DNA from: Rhododendron vialii
Lineage: Eukaryota; Streptophyta; Magnoliopsida; Ericales; Ericaceae
Direction: 5' to 3'
Assembly (NCBI RefSeq): GCF_030253575.1
Contig: NC_080567.1
Coordinates: 19,369,001 to 19,433,000, forward strand
DNA length: 64,000 nucleotides
In this document: piece by piece, positions 33,848 to 45,311 of the stretch
Position numbering within the stretch: the first letter of the stretch is position 1
Layout of the letters: each line of letters opens with the position of its first letter
The notes under the pieces: generated by a model
Databases searched by the model: none
The model's input: the letters and a program-made list of their open reading frames with translations, nothing else
Told to the model about the DNA's origin: nothing
Made by a program: the position numbers and the translations under genes

Positions 33848-35220
33848 CTAGACACTATTTTCCTTATCAGTCGACCTCCTCGCAGTGGTTTTATTATTTG
33901 CCTCATCTATTTTCCTCATCAGTCGACAAATGCATATATTTGCGAATATATGCATATAGGAGTACACATACATGTATATATACCTATTTAGAGAGAGAGA
34001 GAGAGAGAGAGAGAGAACACCACTAGAATATGAGTTATACGAAGAAGTACAATTGGGAATGGTCACTGGAATTCTTGGCAGTTCATAGGGGATAATAAAG
34101 CCAAGGCAGTTCTCTTGTCCGCCATAATCTTTGCTGATTTCACAAAGCAGCTTAAGCTCCTCATTCATGCAATTGTATGAAAATATTTTCTTTTTCACCC
34201 GGATGAACAAGAGACCAGGATCCATTCTATCAAATGCTAGCAGACAACCAAAAGAAAGAGACGTAGACAATTTCTCAACTACAATGCGCCTAGGGGTAGA
34301 CCATTCACCACGATCATAATCCTTCAGAATCCACAATGACAATTCAGAATCTCCAGTAACCCGAGTATATACAAGCTGGTCTCCAAACTCCCCCAAATAC
34401 CTGCAGCTGCAACGACCACTAGAATACATCTCCGAACCCCTCATCTTCTTAATACAACAGCATAACCCATTCTCATCCAAATAGTTCTCATCAACCGGGA
34501 TGCTCATCAACGATATGGAAATGGTTTTGGCATGAATATTGTATGCAATAATGCCAGAAGGTTCCAATAACCAATGCAAAGCACCCTCATAGAAGATGGA
34601 CTGCCCCAACAGAACATAATCGTCCCTGACATTGGACGGGAGCTGGTGAAAAGTTGTCTCCCAAACAGACGGTGAGAGTGAAGAGTAGGCATCGACCCGT
34701 ACGCTATTACCGGGTGCATGATCAGTTACCTCCACAATGGTGAAGTAGGGATTGGTGCAATAAGGGTTAAAAGAAAATCCAAACACCATAAACCGTTCAG
34801 CCACATTTTCGAGAAAATAAGAGGATCCAACAGAGACCCTCTCACCTACGGTAGGGTTATACACCTCATAGTGAGGAGTTGGCTTCGAAGAGTATAAGAG
34901 TAGTAGACCACTGGAAGAGTTCAATATAGCAAGTGTGTCATCAACTACACCATGCGATTGCATACCCGCTTGTGAGACTTTGCCGGCGGAGACGTCATGG
35001 GAGAGATTGGACGGGATGGCAGTGAAAACAAAGCTACTATGGCTTCTTTGATGGAAGAATCCCAAAAGAGAGACATCTCTGGCCTGATATCGCTGCAGGA
35101 TTGGTACTTCTGAAAAGCATTTCAGCGACCCAACGGAGATGCACTTTAACTCACGCTCAGCAGTGCATCCATATAGACAAGCTTCAAGTAGCATAATGTC
35201 ATTATACCTATACACTGTAT
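33848..35220 (-). CDS. Second F-box-associated-type module with fused linker exon
   Basis: After an AG acceptor at 35221 the reading DTVYRYNDIMLLEACLYGCTA (the linker exon) runs without a break into a domain like that at 36,184-37,366. Shared landmarks in order: GFFHQRSHSSFVF, AIPSNLSHD, NSSSGLLLLYSSKPTPHYEV, HWLLEPSGIIAYNI, MYSSGRCSCRYLGE, CLGFIIPYELPRIP. This is the F-box-associated C-terminal beta-propeller-like type found in many plant F-box proteins, normally used for substrate recognition in SCF ubiquitin ligases. No F-box is visible. The reading stays open to 33,848 through a (CT)n run, but the last 60 codons look like intron or UTR; the paralogue ends its exon soon after PYEL. A GT donor near 34,040 is possible but not decided. 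Confidence 0.75.
33991..34016. repeat. (GA)13 microsatellite
   Basis: Perfect GA dinucleotide run at the 3' part of the second F-box-associated exon; on the gene strand it is a CT run. Confidence 0.95.
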
Positions 35221-35305
35221 CTGATAAGCCAAAAAGAAAAATGCATTTTGTCAAAACAGGGTGGAAAGACTGTGCACTCCAAGAACTAGACGTAATTGGT
35301 CTCAC

Positions 35306-35924
35306 CACGAAGTCCACGAATTGAGAAAGGGGCATTAAAGTTGTAGAAGGACCATATAGGTGGTCCGGTCGCATCCAAATAAGGTGGAGGGAAATATCTT
35401 CCTGCCACTTGCGAAATGCAAGACTGCTCATAGAGATGAAAAAGATTGTCATCGTTCCAACTTCGTCTAACATGTTCCGCTCTTCTCTCTAACCTTTCCT
35501 TGAACTTAGGAACTGTGCCAAAAGGCCCTGGTGTAAGAGCTAAAGAAAACGAAGCTAAAATGTCAGATGCAGAATTCCTTCAGGACAATCAGACAAAATT
35601 ACCAAGAGTAGTCAAACAAGATACATCAGCTACATCTACATATGAGAAAAACGTCCAACTCAAACACAGATGAGCATAATTAAGCATTCCTTATAAGAGA
35701 CATAAAATTCTCCGCTTCAAATACAATTTTCCGGCAAAATCAATAATGCGAAAGATCTAGCAGACATGAAAGGAAACAAAATAATATTTTAAGACATGGC
35801 ACAAGTACACTGGTAACTATAGATATCGCAGTTAGGGTGCATGGTGCAGTTTAGTTACCTGGAGCATCCGGAAGCAATTTTTTGAGAGCGCAAAAGAGGT
35901 ATGCAAAATAACGGGAACGCTTCT
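35306..35924 (-). CDS. Two linker exons between the F-box-associated modules
   Basis: Exon 35924-35859 (66 bp) encodes KRSRYFAYLFCALKKLLPDAP and exon 35539-35306 (234 bp) encodes TPGPFGTVPKFKERLERRAE, LYEQSCISQVAGRYFPPPY, LDATGPPIWSFYNFNAPFSI. Acceptors and donors are canonical, and phases join exactly to the upstream exon ending at 36184 and the downstream exon starting at 35220. That supports one transcript through both F-box-associated modules. The same exon pair recurs at 32,570-32,644 and 31,988-32,218. The protein family is not recognised. Confidence 0.65.
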
Positions 35925-35927
35925 CTG

Positions 35928-35930
<3 letters not shown>

Positions 35931-35966
<36 letters not shown>
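35931..35966. repeat. (GA)n microsatellite beside a splice acceptor
   Basis: About 18 GA units. On the gene strand the CT run is the polypyrimidine tract ending at CATACAG, the acceptor of the exon at 35924, so length changes could affect splicing. Confidence 0.9.
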
Positions 35967-35973
<7 letters not shown>

Positions 35974-36183
35974 TAGACACAAGTATTATTCTTGCACATG
36001 GTTACATCACTTATAAATTTATAATGATGAAAGGGGAAGACAGGAAGCCATTTTGATGGACCTACATAGTCTTAACCATGGATGGAAAGGGAAACCTTGC
36101 TTGAGCAACAAATACAAATTAATGCTGAGTTATTAGAACTATAGAACTGAAAAACAGAACACAATAAGTCTGATTCGACTTAC

Positions 36184-37366
36184 TTTTTTTCTTTGATTTA
36201 ACTTTGGGAATAGATGGGGTAATATTCTGAAGTTCATAAGGAATTATGAACCCAAGGCAATTCTCTCTCCCTCCGTATTCTTTAACGATTTTACAGAGCT
36301 CCTTAAGCTCCCCGCTAATGCAACTATACGAGAAAATGTCACTTCCCACCACGAGGTACAAGAGACGAGGCTCCGTCCTAGCAAATGCCAACATACGTCC
36401 CAAATAAAGAGACCTGGGCAACTTATCAACAACAATGTCACCAGTGGGCAACCACACACCATCGAAATAATCGGTGAGAGTCCACATTGTCAATCTTGAA
36501 TTATCAGTGACCCGAACGTATACAAGCTTGTCTCCAGATTCCCCCAAGTACCTGCAACTGCAACAACCATTTGAATACAACCCAGCATTCTTCATCTTCT
36601 TAACACAACTGCACACCCCATCCCCATCCACGTATTTCTCATCGCCTGGAATGGTCACCAACGAGAAGGAAACCGATTTGGTACTAATATTGTATGCAAC
36701 GACGCCAGAAGGTTCCAACAACCAATGTAAAGCTCCTCTGTAAAACACGGAAGGACCAGACAGCGCGAAGTACTTGTCTCGAACAAACTCTGGGAGCGCA
36801 TGATGGGTTGTCACCCAAGAAGCAGATCGACGCGAGCGCAAGGAAGAAGAACAAGTGTAGGAACAAACCCGTATAGGCATCGGGCCAACAATATCAGACA
36901 CTTGAACGATAGTAAAGCAGGGATCGTCACGATACGGATCAAAAGCGAAACCGAACACCAGAAAACGTAGGGAAACAGATCGAAAATTGAAAGCCAATCT
37001 GACGTGGAACTTATCGTGCGTGATTGGGTTGTGAACGAGGTAGCGTGGGGTGGGCTTTGTCCAGTAGAGTAGAATAAGGCCATTAGAAGAGTTGATTAGA
37101 CCGACGGTGTTACCTTGTACTTCGCTGCGGTAGGGCTTGAGATGGGTTTGTCGGAGGTGGCCGGTGGAGGCGCCGGGAGGGAAGTTGGAGGGGATTGGTG
37201 AGAAGACGAAGGCGGTGATGTTTTTCTGGTAGAAGAAACCAACGACCGGAGGTGAGGGAGAGGGTTTGACGGTGGCGTCGGTCATCGACTCGTCAGGTTC
37301 CGTTCTCTTTTCCGCCATTGACAATTCTTTTCGACCCCTAAAAGGTTCGCAACGCGCCATCGTCAA
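36184..37366 (-). CDS. F-box-associated-type protein, first module, without an F-box
   Basis: An open exon starts at ATG 37366 (MTMARCEP) or, perhaps better, ATG 37318 (MAEKRTEPDE). It encodes a domain with GFFYQKNITAFVFSPIPSNF, NSSNGLILLYWTKPTPRYLV, FGFAFDPYRDDPCFTIVQV, HWLLEPSGVVAYNI, CCSCRYLGESGDKLVYVR and CLGFIIPYELQNI. These are typical of the C-terminal domains of plant F-box proteins. The N-terminal F-box is missing, so a role in an SCF complex is uncertain. The exon ends at AAAAA|GTAAGT (donor 36183), after a lysine-rich KVKSKKK; reading on into the intron gives an artefactual tail. It is followed on the same strand by linker exons and a second similar module, which points to one long gene or a tandem array. 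Confidence 0.78.
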
Positions 37367-37685
37367 TTCTTTTTGAGCCCCAAAATAAAATGGTGGCTAC
37401 TGAAGAACATTTCCCTGGAGCGAGTTCTTATTAATACGAGTGGGGCTCCGGTGGGTTGGTTTGTGTTGATTGTTGAACAAAAATGCTAGAATCACACGCA
37501 TTCACACAATCCATGTACACACCCACGTACAAGAGTATGAGCTCCACGCATACCATGCATACCGGCCAGAGGTAAGCCTCGCATATCGGCGGCCTTGGCC
37601 AACCAAAAGACAAAAATATCAGTAAAAAATAAATATAAATTCAACAAAAAAAAAAATAAAATCAGAAGTATGTATAATTTCCATT

Positions 37686-37902
37686 GGGAAATTGCAGAAC
37701 GGTGGGAAGAGGGGCAAAAAATACCCAAGTCATAGACCAGTTTTTCAGAATTCAAAATTCATGGAAAGGAGAAGAATAATTCCAAAGACATGGAATTCAA
37801 AACAAACCTTGACAAAAATACCCCCTTCTCTTACACAACGTTTTCCCTCCCCAAAACGTGAAACCCTCCCATCCCAAATCACTCTGAAACCCTTGCGCCG
37901 AA

Positions 37903-37953
<51 letters not shown>

Positions 37954-38060
37954 TTGCTCTCTCCCTCCCTCTCGTTGCTCCCTCTCTCTTCCTCTCTTTC
38001 TTGCCAACCGACGTCCAGAGAGCAGCCCTCTTCCTCGATCAGGTTTCGAAATTCAGTGGG
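37686..38060 (+). repeat. Possible MULE terminal repeat, copy A
   Basis: Begins GGGAAATTGCA and contains CCCAAGTCATAGA, CATGGAATTCAAAAC, CGTGAAACCCTCCCA, a (CT)22 run at 37907-37950 and CTTCCTCGATC. Copy B at 39,167 matches it block by block in the same orientation; copy C at 43,185 has only the first 150 bp. The GGGAAA..TTGCA end style and the neighbouring mudrA suggest a Mutator-like end, but no inverted partner or 9-bp duplication was found. Confidence 0.5.
37907..37950. repeat. (CT)22 microsatellite
   Basis: Perfect CT run inside copy A of the repeat; the equivalent run exists in copy B. Confidence 0.95.
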
Positions 38061-39166
38061 TTTGAACTTGGGGGAATTTCCAGCACGGATTTGTTGGAAG
38101 TAAAGAGCTAATTCTTCGAGTCCAGGGTAAGAGTTCTTGACCTACACAACTTCAATTTTATCTCATTAATATGTACTTACTATTATTTGTTCCAGTGCCT
38201 TATTGTTGTTTTTGCCACATTCTTCAATTTCATCTAGGTTTGAGCTTCCGAAATCCCCTGGGTTGGAGATATTTTCTACCGTTTCTTGCCGTCTGTAACA
38301 GGTATTTTTCTATGATGATTAGTTGTTTTGCTTTTTCTGGGTTATAGGGTTAGTATGTCGTGCAGAGGTTTGTTCTGACAAATTTCCTGGATTTGTATCT
38401 GCTTGATTTCGCTGTGGGGATTGATATAGAGGGCCCATTGATATATAGAACATAGAACTTCGATTTTCAGTTTCCCATCTCTTTTCCGTATGCCATTCGT
38501 CGTGCATGTGTTTGTTAGGATTTTGTAGTAATTTTTTTTTGATGTTTGTGTATTATGTGTTGAGATCAGTGGCACTAAAATACAATTAGTCACATGATTA
38601 GGAACAAGAACACATATTTTGCTGTGGGTATATTGGTATTAGATAGGGCTATGAATACAATTTTGGGATGGCAAAAATAGTTGGGAGTTAATGCATGTAA
38701 TTAATGTACTTTTTTTTTATAGAAAAAAGAGTCATATGATTAAACATCCCAAATAGAGAATAAAATCCTTGGTTTACCCATCAGAAAGCAACTGCGTTCA
38801 ACTAAGACAATCCAAACAGAAACACATGGCTCCAAAGAAACTTACGAAGATCACCGATCTAGCACTGAACTCAATCAGGCAAACAGCGTAATCAATCCAT
38901 TCTCTCAATGTGTCAATCCTTCTACCAATTAATACTTGATTACTGTCCGTTTCCTCATTCACTAGGCGGCTATGATAAGTTTGATATGTTCTGAACTCTT
39001 TTTTTGGCTTAAGTTCGTGTTGGATAGCATGGATAGTATTTTTTTAGGTCATTATTAGGTATATTAGGATTTATAATGTTTGCAACAATTTGGGTTTCCA
39101 ATTAGGCACTGCAGTCAAATATCCTCGTGGCCTCTTATTTCCACAGAGTTAACATCTGATTTTTTT
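38061..39166. other. Spacer between two repeat copies, no gene recognised
   Basis: Contains a GT-rich donor-like site after CGAGTCCAGG at 38,127 and short poly-T runs. It may be an intron or 5' leader of an element-borne gene; I cannot support a coding exon. Confidence 0.35.
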
Positions 39167-39475
39167 GGGAAAATTGCATATCAGTGGAGAAAAGGGTAAA
39201 TAATGCCCAAGTCATGGAGTAGTTTTTAGGAATTCAAAAGTCATGTGAAGGAGACAAATATTTCCCAATACATGGAATCCAAAACAGACTTGGACAAAAG
39301 TACCCCTTCTCCTACACACGACGTCGTTCCCCTTTTTTCTCCCACCCAAAACTCGTGAAACCCTCCCAGGTTCCCACCCAAATCACTCTGAAACCTTAGC
39401 GCCTCTCTCTCTCAGTGCGTTGCTCCCTCTCTCAGTGCGTTGCTCCCTCTCTCCTCTTCTCCAACAAACAGAGAA

Positions 39476-39518
<43 letters not shown>

Positions 39519-39650
39519 GCTCTCTCCCTCTCTCTGTTGCTCTCTCCCTCCATCTCGTTGCTCTGTTGATTCCTCCTCTCTTTGTTGCCAACTGACGACG
39601 ACGATAGAGCAGTCCTCTTCCTCGATCGATATTCAGTGGGTGTGTGGCAG
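39167..39650 (+). repeat. Possible MULE terminal repeat, copy B
   Basis: Starts GGGAAAATTGCATATCAGTG and follows copy A through CATGGAATCCAAAAC, AACTCGTGAAACCCTCCCA, a (CT)n run and CTCTTCCTCGATCGAT. It holds an extra internal duplication of CAGTGCGTTGCTCCCTCTCT at 39,413-39,450. Confidence 0.5.
39480..39515. repeat. (CT)18 microsatellite
   Basis: Perfect CT run in copy B of the repeat. Low-complexity reading frames on both strands here are artefacts. Confidence 0.95.
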
Positions 39651-40670
39651 CGCTTCCTCGACTTCCATTCTTGTACAAGTTTGGGTATGGCTTCTTTCTC
39701 CTTTGTTACGTTGAACTTGTGAAGCATTTTGGGTATGGCTTTTTTTCCACTAAGAAATACAATTTGTATGTAGGAAAGTACGTAGATGGGGAATTACGGA
39801 GTCGGTGAATTTTTCTGGGATTTGGGGTTAATTTGATGGGAAATTTGAGGCTTTTAATGGCGATTTGGATTGTGAAAAAGGTGGAATTTTTTCCTTTGTT
39901 TTTTGAGGGAAAATTTGATGGGAAATGTGGGATTTGGGTAAAAAAAAATTTCAATATATGGCTGTTTTGTCCCAGTTTTGTGCCTGAAAACAATGAAAGT
40001 ATATGCCTTTCATGAAGGCAACAAAATCCACTTCAGTAAATGCTACAATATTCATTACACAAAACCCAACTCACATTACACAAAGTAAGTATATGACATT
40101 CATAATTCGAATATTCATTAAACAAAAACCAACAAACTTCAGTACTTACTACGCAAACTTACTTCATTCCGTCAAACACCAACTTAGTAGACAAAAACCA
40201 ACTTAGTTCAAACACCAACTTCAGTAATTGAAACACCAACGTAGTTCTTAAGTCCTAAACAAAAACAGTGCAAATTTGTCTCTTTTCATCAGCACCTGCA
40301 CCACCATTCCCCTTGCCAGCTTCAGTTTCTCTTTTGAACTTGCCTTGCAGTCCTCCCTGCACCTCTATTCCTCTTCACCTGCACCACAAATGCAAATTTT
40401 CAACCATGTTGAATACGTCATCAAAACAAATTAAAATAACTTTAACTTTATATAAATTTTCAAACAAAAAATTAATAACTCGCTGGTAGTTTGAGCCTTG
40501 TAGCTGGTACAATGTTTACACCACTCTGACTTGTTGCACTATTCTGCCTTATTACTCCACTCTGCATGCATAGTATTTTAATTACTTACTACTATGCATG
40601 GATTGTATAAATTAAAAAAAAAACCTCACAGTACTTGCATATGACTTACCATTTGGGATGTTGAACCCTG
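39651..40670. other. Non-coding stretch downstream of the mudrA remnant
   Basis: AT-rich, with repeated words such as CACAAAACCCAACT and CACCAACTTAGT at 40,050-40,250. No gene recognised; it may belong to the MULE 3' region. Confidence 0.35.
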
Positions 40671-42461
40671 CTATGTTGCTGCATTTGGAGCCTGCTCAGT
40701 TGGAGCATTTGGACCTTCTGCTGTTGCTGCATTTGAACCTTCTTCAGTTGTTGCTGCAGTTGGATCCCCCTTGCAACTTCTTCTGTTGTGTCCTACCTGA
40801 CCACATTTGCCACAAGTCATCTTAACTCTCTTCCTTCCAACCCTAGTTGGATCCACTGGCTCCTGTTCTTCTGGTTCCCTCCTCCTAGCCTTTTTAGGCC
40901 GGCCAGCCCTTTTCTTGACATCTGGTGGAAGTATGATAGGATGATCAGTTGTTGGCCACATTTCCCTACCATTAATTGGTCCCAATCCATTTCCATAACA
41001 ACTCAGGTAGGTGGTCACCTTATAACAGTCATGCACATAATCCATAGGATCCATGTGTAGATGGTTATACCCACATACAACATGTACACAAGGAATTCCA
41101 CTTAACTCCCATTTCCTACACCCACAGGTTTTATTCTCCAAGTTTACCTTGTACTGCTCATAGGGTCCAACAATTTCAAAATTCCAATTGCCACAGTACC
41201 TAGAAATCCATCCCTTTTCACTCCTCAAAAGGTAAAGACTCTTCTTAATCTTGGGACAAATTGGATCCATGCACCTCTTCATAGCTTGAAGCCTCTTCTG
41301 AGTTGTTTGAATTAGAATGATTCTTATTCTCTCTAACATTGTAATGATTGGCTTGTCCCTAGCAGAAAGGATGGCAGCATTGAAACTCTCACATAAGTTA
41401 TTCAATAGGATGTCACATTTAGGGAAAGTGTCAAAATGTGATCTGCTCCAATTCACTGCTGGCCTCTCAATCAACCAGGCTAATGCCTTAGGATCTACCA
41501 TCTTCATCTCTTCCATGGCTTTGGTGAATGCTGCAACAGTGGAAGCTCTAGCTGCCTTCCAAAGTATTTCCTTTAAATGCAACCCCTTGAAGTCACCCTT
41601 GAAATTGTTGTAAAGATGTCTTACACAAAACCTATGGCTAGCATTAGGAAAGACCTAACCCACTGCATCAATTAACCCCTTCTATTTGTCTGTCATAAAG
41701 GTGTACCTATATGAATTTTGGACATTGAGATCATCACTCAATAACTCTAGAAACCAGAGCCAAGTCTTTTTTTTTCATTTCAACAACTGCATAATCACTC
41801 TCACGGAAGTCCTCATCATCTTCAGATGATGAGGATGAATCAGGGTCATACTCATCTGTGTCTGTGTCATCCTCATCTTGCACTACACCCTTACCCTTTG
41901 CAGTAGGATTTGGTTTTACAAAGACTCTAGGTTTCACAAAGGGTTTGGGTTTCATAATGGGCTTAGGAATGGGCTTAGAATTCTGAATTGGCTTGGAATG
42001 GGCTTAGGAATAGAGTTGGGATTCAGAATTGACTTGGGAAAGGGGTTGGGATTCACAATTGACTTAGGAATGGGGTTGGGATTCAGCATTGGCTTGTGAA
42101 TGGGTTTGATAATGGGCTTGGTAATTGGCTTACTCTTTGGACTGGGCTTAGTCTTAGCACCACCACTGCCAATTTGACTACCCTGAGTAGGTATAACATC
42201 TTCCAAGTTGCATCTTATGTAAACGTGGACCACTCCATTACAATCTTCTAATTTGGGTAGCTGCATTACTTCTAGATCTGAAGTAAATAGAATATTCTCA
42301 CCATTAACCCTAACATAGTAGTCATTAGAGTAATGTTGCCCCATTTCAGTAGCCATGGTAGTCAACTCAATGATTGAAATATCATCCTCATGACAATAAT
42401 CAATGAATCTATAACTACCACCAACATATAAGGGACCCCCAAATGACCCACCATAATGCAT
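40671..42461 (-). pseudogene. Mutator-like (mudrA) transposase, internally deleted
   Basis: Minus strand. The N-terminus (42461-41955) starts MHYGGSFGGPLYVGGSYRFI and holds the usual plant MULE N-terminal region, then a lysine/proline repeat and an acidic serine tract (TDTDEYDPDSSSSSEDDEDF). Next, near 41,760-41,790, the reading jumps to WFLELLSDD, YRYTFMTDK and AVG, late catalytic-core sequence. The MuDR domain and the early core are missing, so I infer a deletion of about a kilobase. A TAG after MTDK and another after AVG interrupt what follows. The C-terminus (41582-40671) is open, with HRFCVRHLYNNFKGDFKG just before it, then a SWIM zinc finger (CGCRKWELSGIPCVHVVCGY) and a CCHC knuckle (CGKCGQVGHNRRSC). 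It cannot make an active transposase. Confidence 0.92.
41960..42110. repeat. 30-bp coding tandem repeat in the mudrA N-terminal region
   Basis: About four to five units encode a 10-residue motif like NPNPIPKSIV on the minus strand. Units vary by a few bases. This proline-rich linker is unstable by nature. Confidence 0.75.
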
Positions 42462-43184
42462 TTTTATAGTGAAATTACTAGAATTGCAAACATAGGCTTC
42501 CTTGATGTTTTTTGAACTGGTTTACTTTCTTTCTTTCTTCTGTCATTCGAATTGGCAAAGTGTGATACGCTAGCATAACAAGCATGAATAGTTCATTTTC
42601 GTGTAATCGAAGCAATGCCATCGATGGTGTGCTTACATTTATGGTCATTGCAAAACCTTGAAGATAAATCTGAAGCTTTCTATTGTAACAACATGCAAGT
42701 ATGTTATGTAACAGTATTTTTGTTCCTTGATTTACTTTCTTTTGTATCTCTCGGCAGCTAAACAAAGGTGTTAACGGCGGATTAAGGAAGGCAGGAATAA
42801 TTGGTAATAGGGGCTTTTGAGAAAATGAGTATGACTATCACAGATTTAATTTATATAAGCATGTCTATGTCTTGCATTGCATTGTTCTTGAGACCCATTC
42901 TCTTTGAAAGGGAATCAACATTATATCTCCTCCATTGAGTTTACTCAATCAAACTCCTATTGATGTTTTTAAGCCAATTAGCTATTAGAGACTTAGCTCT
43001 TATTACATCGGTCTTCCAGTGTATTAGAGACTTGCTCGTAATTTATCTTTTTGTTTGTTAGTTGAGGTTGAATGACACCATATTTGCATTATTTTTCCTG
43101 CTGGATGACTTACTATTGCATTCGTATCACATTTTGAAGTTGCCTATTGGATGCAATATTATGAAAACAGGGGAATAAAAAAAA
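42462..43184. other. Upstream region of the mudrA remnant, no gene recognised
   Basis: Likely 5' leader and promoter of the transposase gene. A 95-codon open stretch at 42,478-42,765 on the minus strand resembles no known protein. Confidence 0.35.
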
Positions 43185-43345
43185 GGAGGAATTGCAAATC
43201 AGTGGGAAAAGGGGCAAATAATGCCCAAGTGATAGAGTAATTTATAGGAATTCATAAGTCATGGGAAGGAGGAAAATAAATCCTAATACATGGTCTACAA
43301 TTCTAGAGGAAAATAATGCCCAAGTGATAGAGTAGTTTATAGGGG
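43185..43345 (+). repeat. Possible MULE terminal repeat, copy C, short
   Basis: GGAATTGCAAATCAGTGGGA, then GGGGCAAATAATGCCCAAGT matches the first 150 bp of copies A and B in the same orientation. The stretch AATAATGCCCAAGTGATAGA plus the bases after it is duplicated within it (near 43,220 and 43,315). Confidence 0.5.
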
Positions 43346-45303
43346 TTGGACCTTTTTTACTTAGTCATTACCAATGTTGCATGACTCATCAAAATGTATG
43401 AAGTATGCAGTTTGAACACTCTACACTCCGTTTGGAATGCGGGCTTTGGAGGAGTAGTGAGGGTTAGAGGTGAAAAAATAGTTGCGTGTTTGGGTTGATT
43501 TTTAGGAGGGGTAGGGAGGGAGGGGTATGGAGGAGTTGTGAGGAGGTAAAAACATTGTAACCATTTCTTTGTCCCATTTCTTCCCCTCCACTTGGGAGGA
43601 AATGGAAGAAATGGAGCGGAAGTAAGGTGCTTCTTCAAAATATGTTTACTATTCTTGGTTACTGGTTAACTATGTATCAAACTCTTATACATAGTTAAGC
43701 AGAAATGGCCTGTGATACCTTCTATACACAAAATCCTAAGAGAATTGATGAATTATATTCAAAAATATGAGTACTTTGTAGAGTTCCCTTGTCTTTGAGT
43801 GTTAAGATGAATCTTGATGCGCTTAAACACAAACTTGTACCGAACACTCACACATTAGTGCATGTAAAATATTGGTTGTTACTTAGCTTGGTGCTCATTT
43901 ATTGGAAGTGATATTGCGTACTTCTAAATCATTGAGATGCATTGATCCATTAAGATATGACCATCATTGGACAATGAAACTTAATTGTTTTAAACTGTGA
44001 CCTTTATTTTTTTTGAAAGAAAACTGTGACCTTGATATGTTGTCTTCAAGCAGCATTTATTTCAAATAGATAGGTGAAGCAGAGTGGTTAAAGAGGACCA
44101 AGTTTGTCTTTGCTCCCTAGTTCATGAAGAACCATCAAGTGTAAATGCATACGAGACAAATGACAGTGGTGGTTTGAGTGGACGCTATATTTTTGTTGAG
44201 GAAACAAAGAACTGAGTGGAGAAACGGTTTTATGAATAAAGAAACAGGTTTATGCCTCTTGTTTTTAACATAAATTCGTTTCAGGTAACCATTTAGATCC
44301 TTGGAAGTAATGAATTTTTTTGTAGCTTCTATAGTTGTTACTAGCATAATGGTAATTATCCTTGACCATCCTATAGGAGTCTAAGACGTATAGAATTTGT
44401 TTGAGCTTACTATGGACATTCTTATACTCATAGATCAACATCAAATGTATTTAAAACAACCTTTTTTTGTTAAGTAACCTAATTCAAGCAAGAAAGAGAT
44501 GGGGTATATACATCACACTATAGTATGTCCTACTACACTAGGTACCTCAAGAGCTGTTTCTTAACATCAATTATAACTTTGTAAATGAAGATTACTTGGG
44601 ATAACTCTCCTTTCTATTAGGAGCTCAGCAACTCATTTCACATGGGATTTCGTGACAAGATAGGAGATCGCCCCAGACAGTGAAATTATCAAAGCGTCTT
44701 TCATACAACTTGTATTAGGGTATTTTGCATTCCTAGAGACGACTGGTTCCAATATTTATTTTCTTCTGGACGATGTTATTGATCATATTTTTGTAAATAT
44801 TTCTTGTTCCCAGTTTGTATTGATGGGAGTGTTTAGGTCTTGGAGTGTTTAGGCCTTTTGTAGGGGGCATGTCCCTAGTTCCTACTGCTATTTGCTGTGT
44901 GGATGCTACTGCTGTCTCTGTTATGGCAGCTGCTGCTGGTACATTGCTAGTGCAATCAGCTACAAAATGTTGTTCTGCTGTTCTGTATTTTCTGTTTTGG
45001 CAGCTCCAATCTCCTATTTGCTACAACCTGTTTTGCTATCACGCTGATGATATTTTCTGCTGCTGTTTCTGATCATTTACCTCAGTCGATGCTGATGTTT
45101 GCAAATCAAAGTAGTTGATGCCGATGTTCGAAATTGCATTGCATTGTCTTCTTCCATTAACAATGCAATGCAATTTGGCTAAGTCTGAAATAGTTTTGGC
45201 TGGCCCTAGGAAACTAAGATGATTTGAAACATATTTTCAAGATTTATACTTCATAGGTTGCTTATTATGGTTTTATGTGTAAACTTTTTCGTTTCATGTG
45301 CAG
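43346..45303. other. About 2 kb without a supported gene
   Basis: Includes a pyrimidine/purine-biased stretch at 43,420-43,640 and a GCT/CTG-rich stretch at 44,870-45,070. The latter resembles 50,590-50,730 on the far side of the Ulp1 gene. An AG acceptor at 45,301-45,303 suggests a 5' UTR intron of that gene. Confidence 0.35.
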
Positions 45304-45311
45304 TTATCTCT

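Noticed and set aside
39383-39727. Long arginine/glutamate-rich frames on both strands
   Set aside because: They are translations of a (CT)n/(GA)n microsatellite.
41878-42099. Plus-strand frame with repeated GLGFxxGLG
   Set aside because: Antisense translation of the lysine/proline repeat of mudrA.
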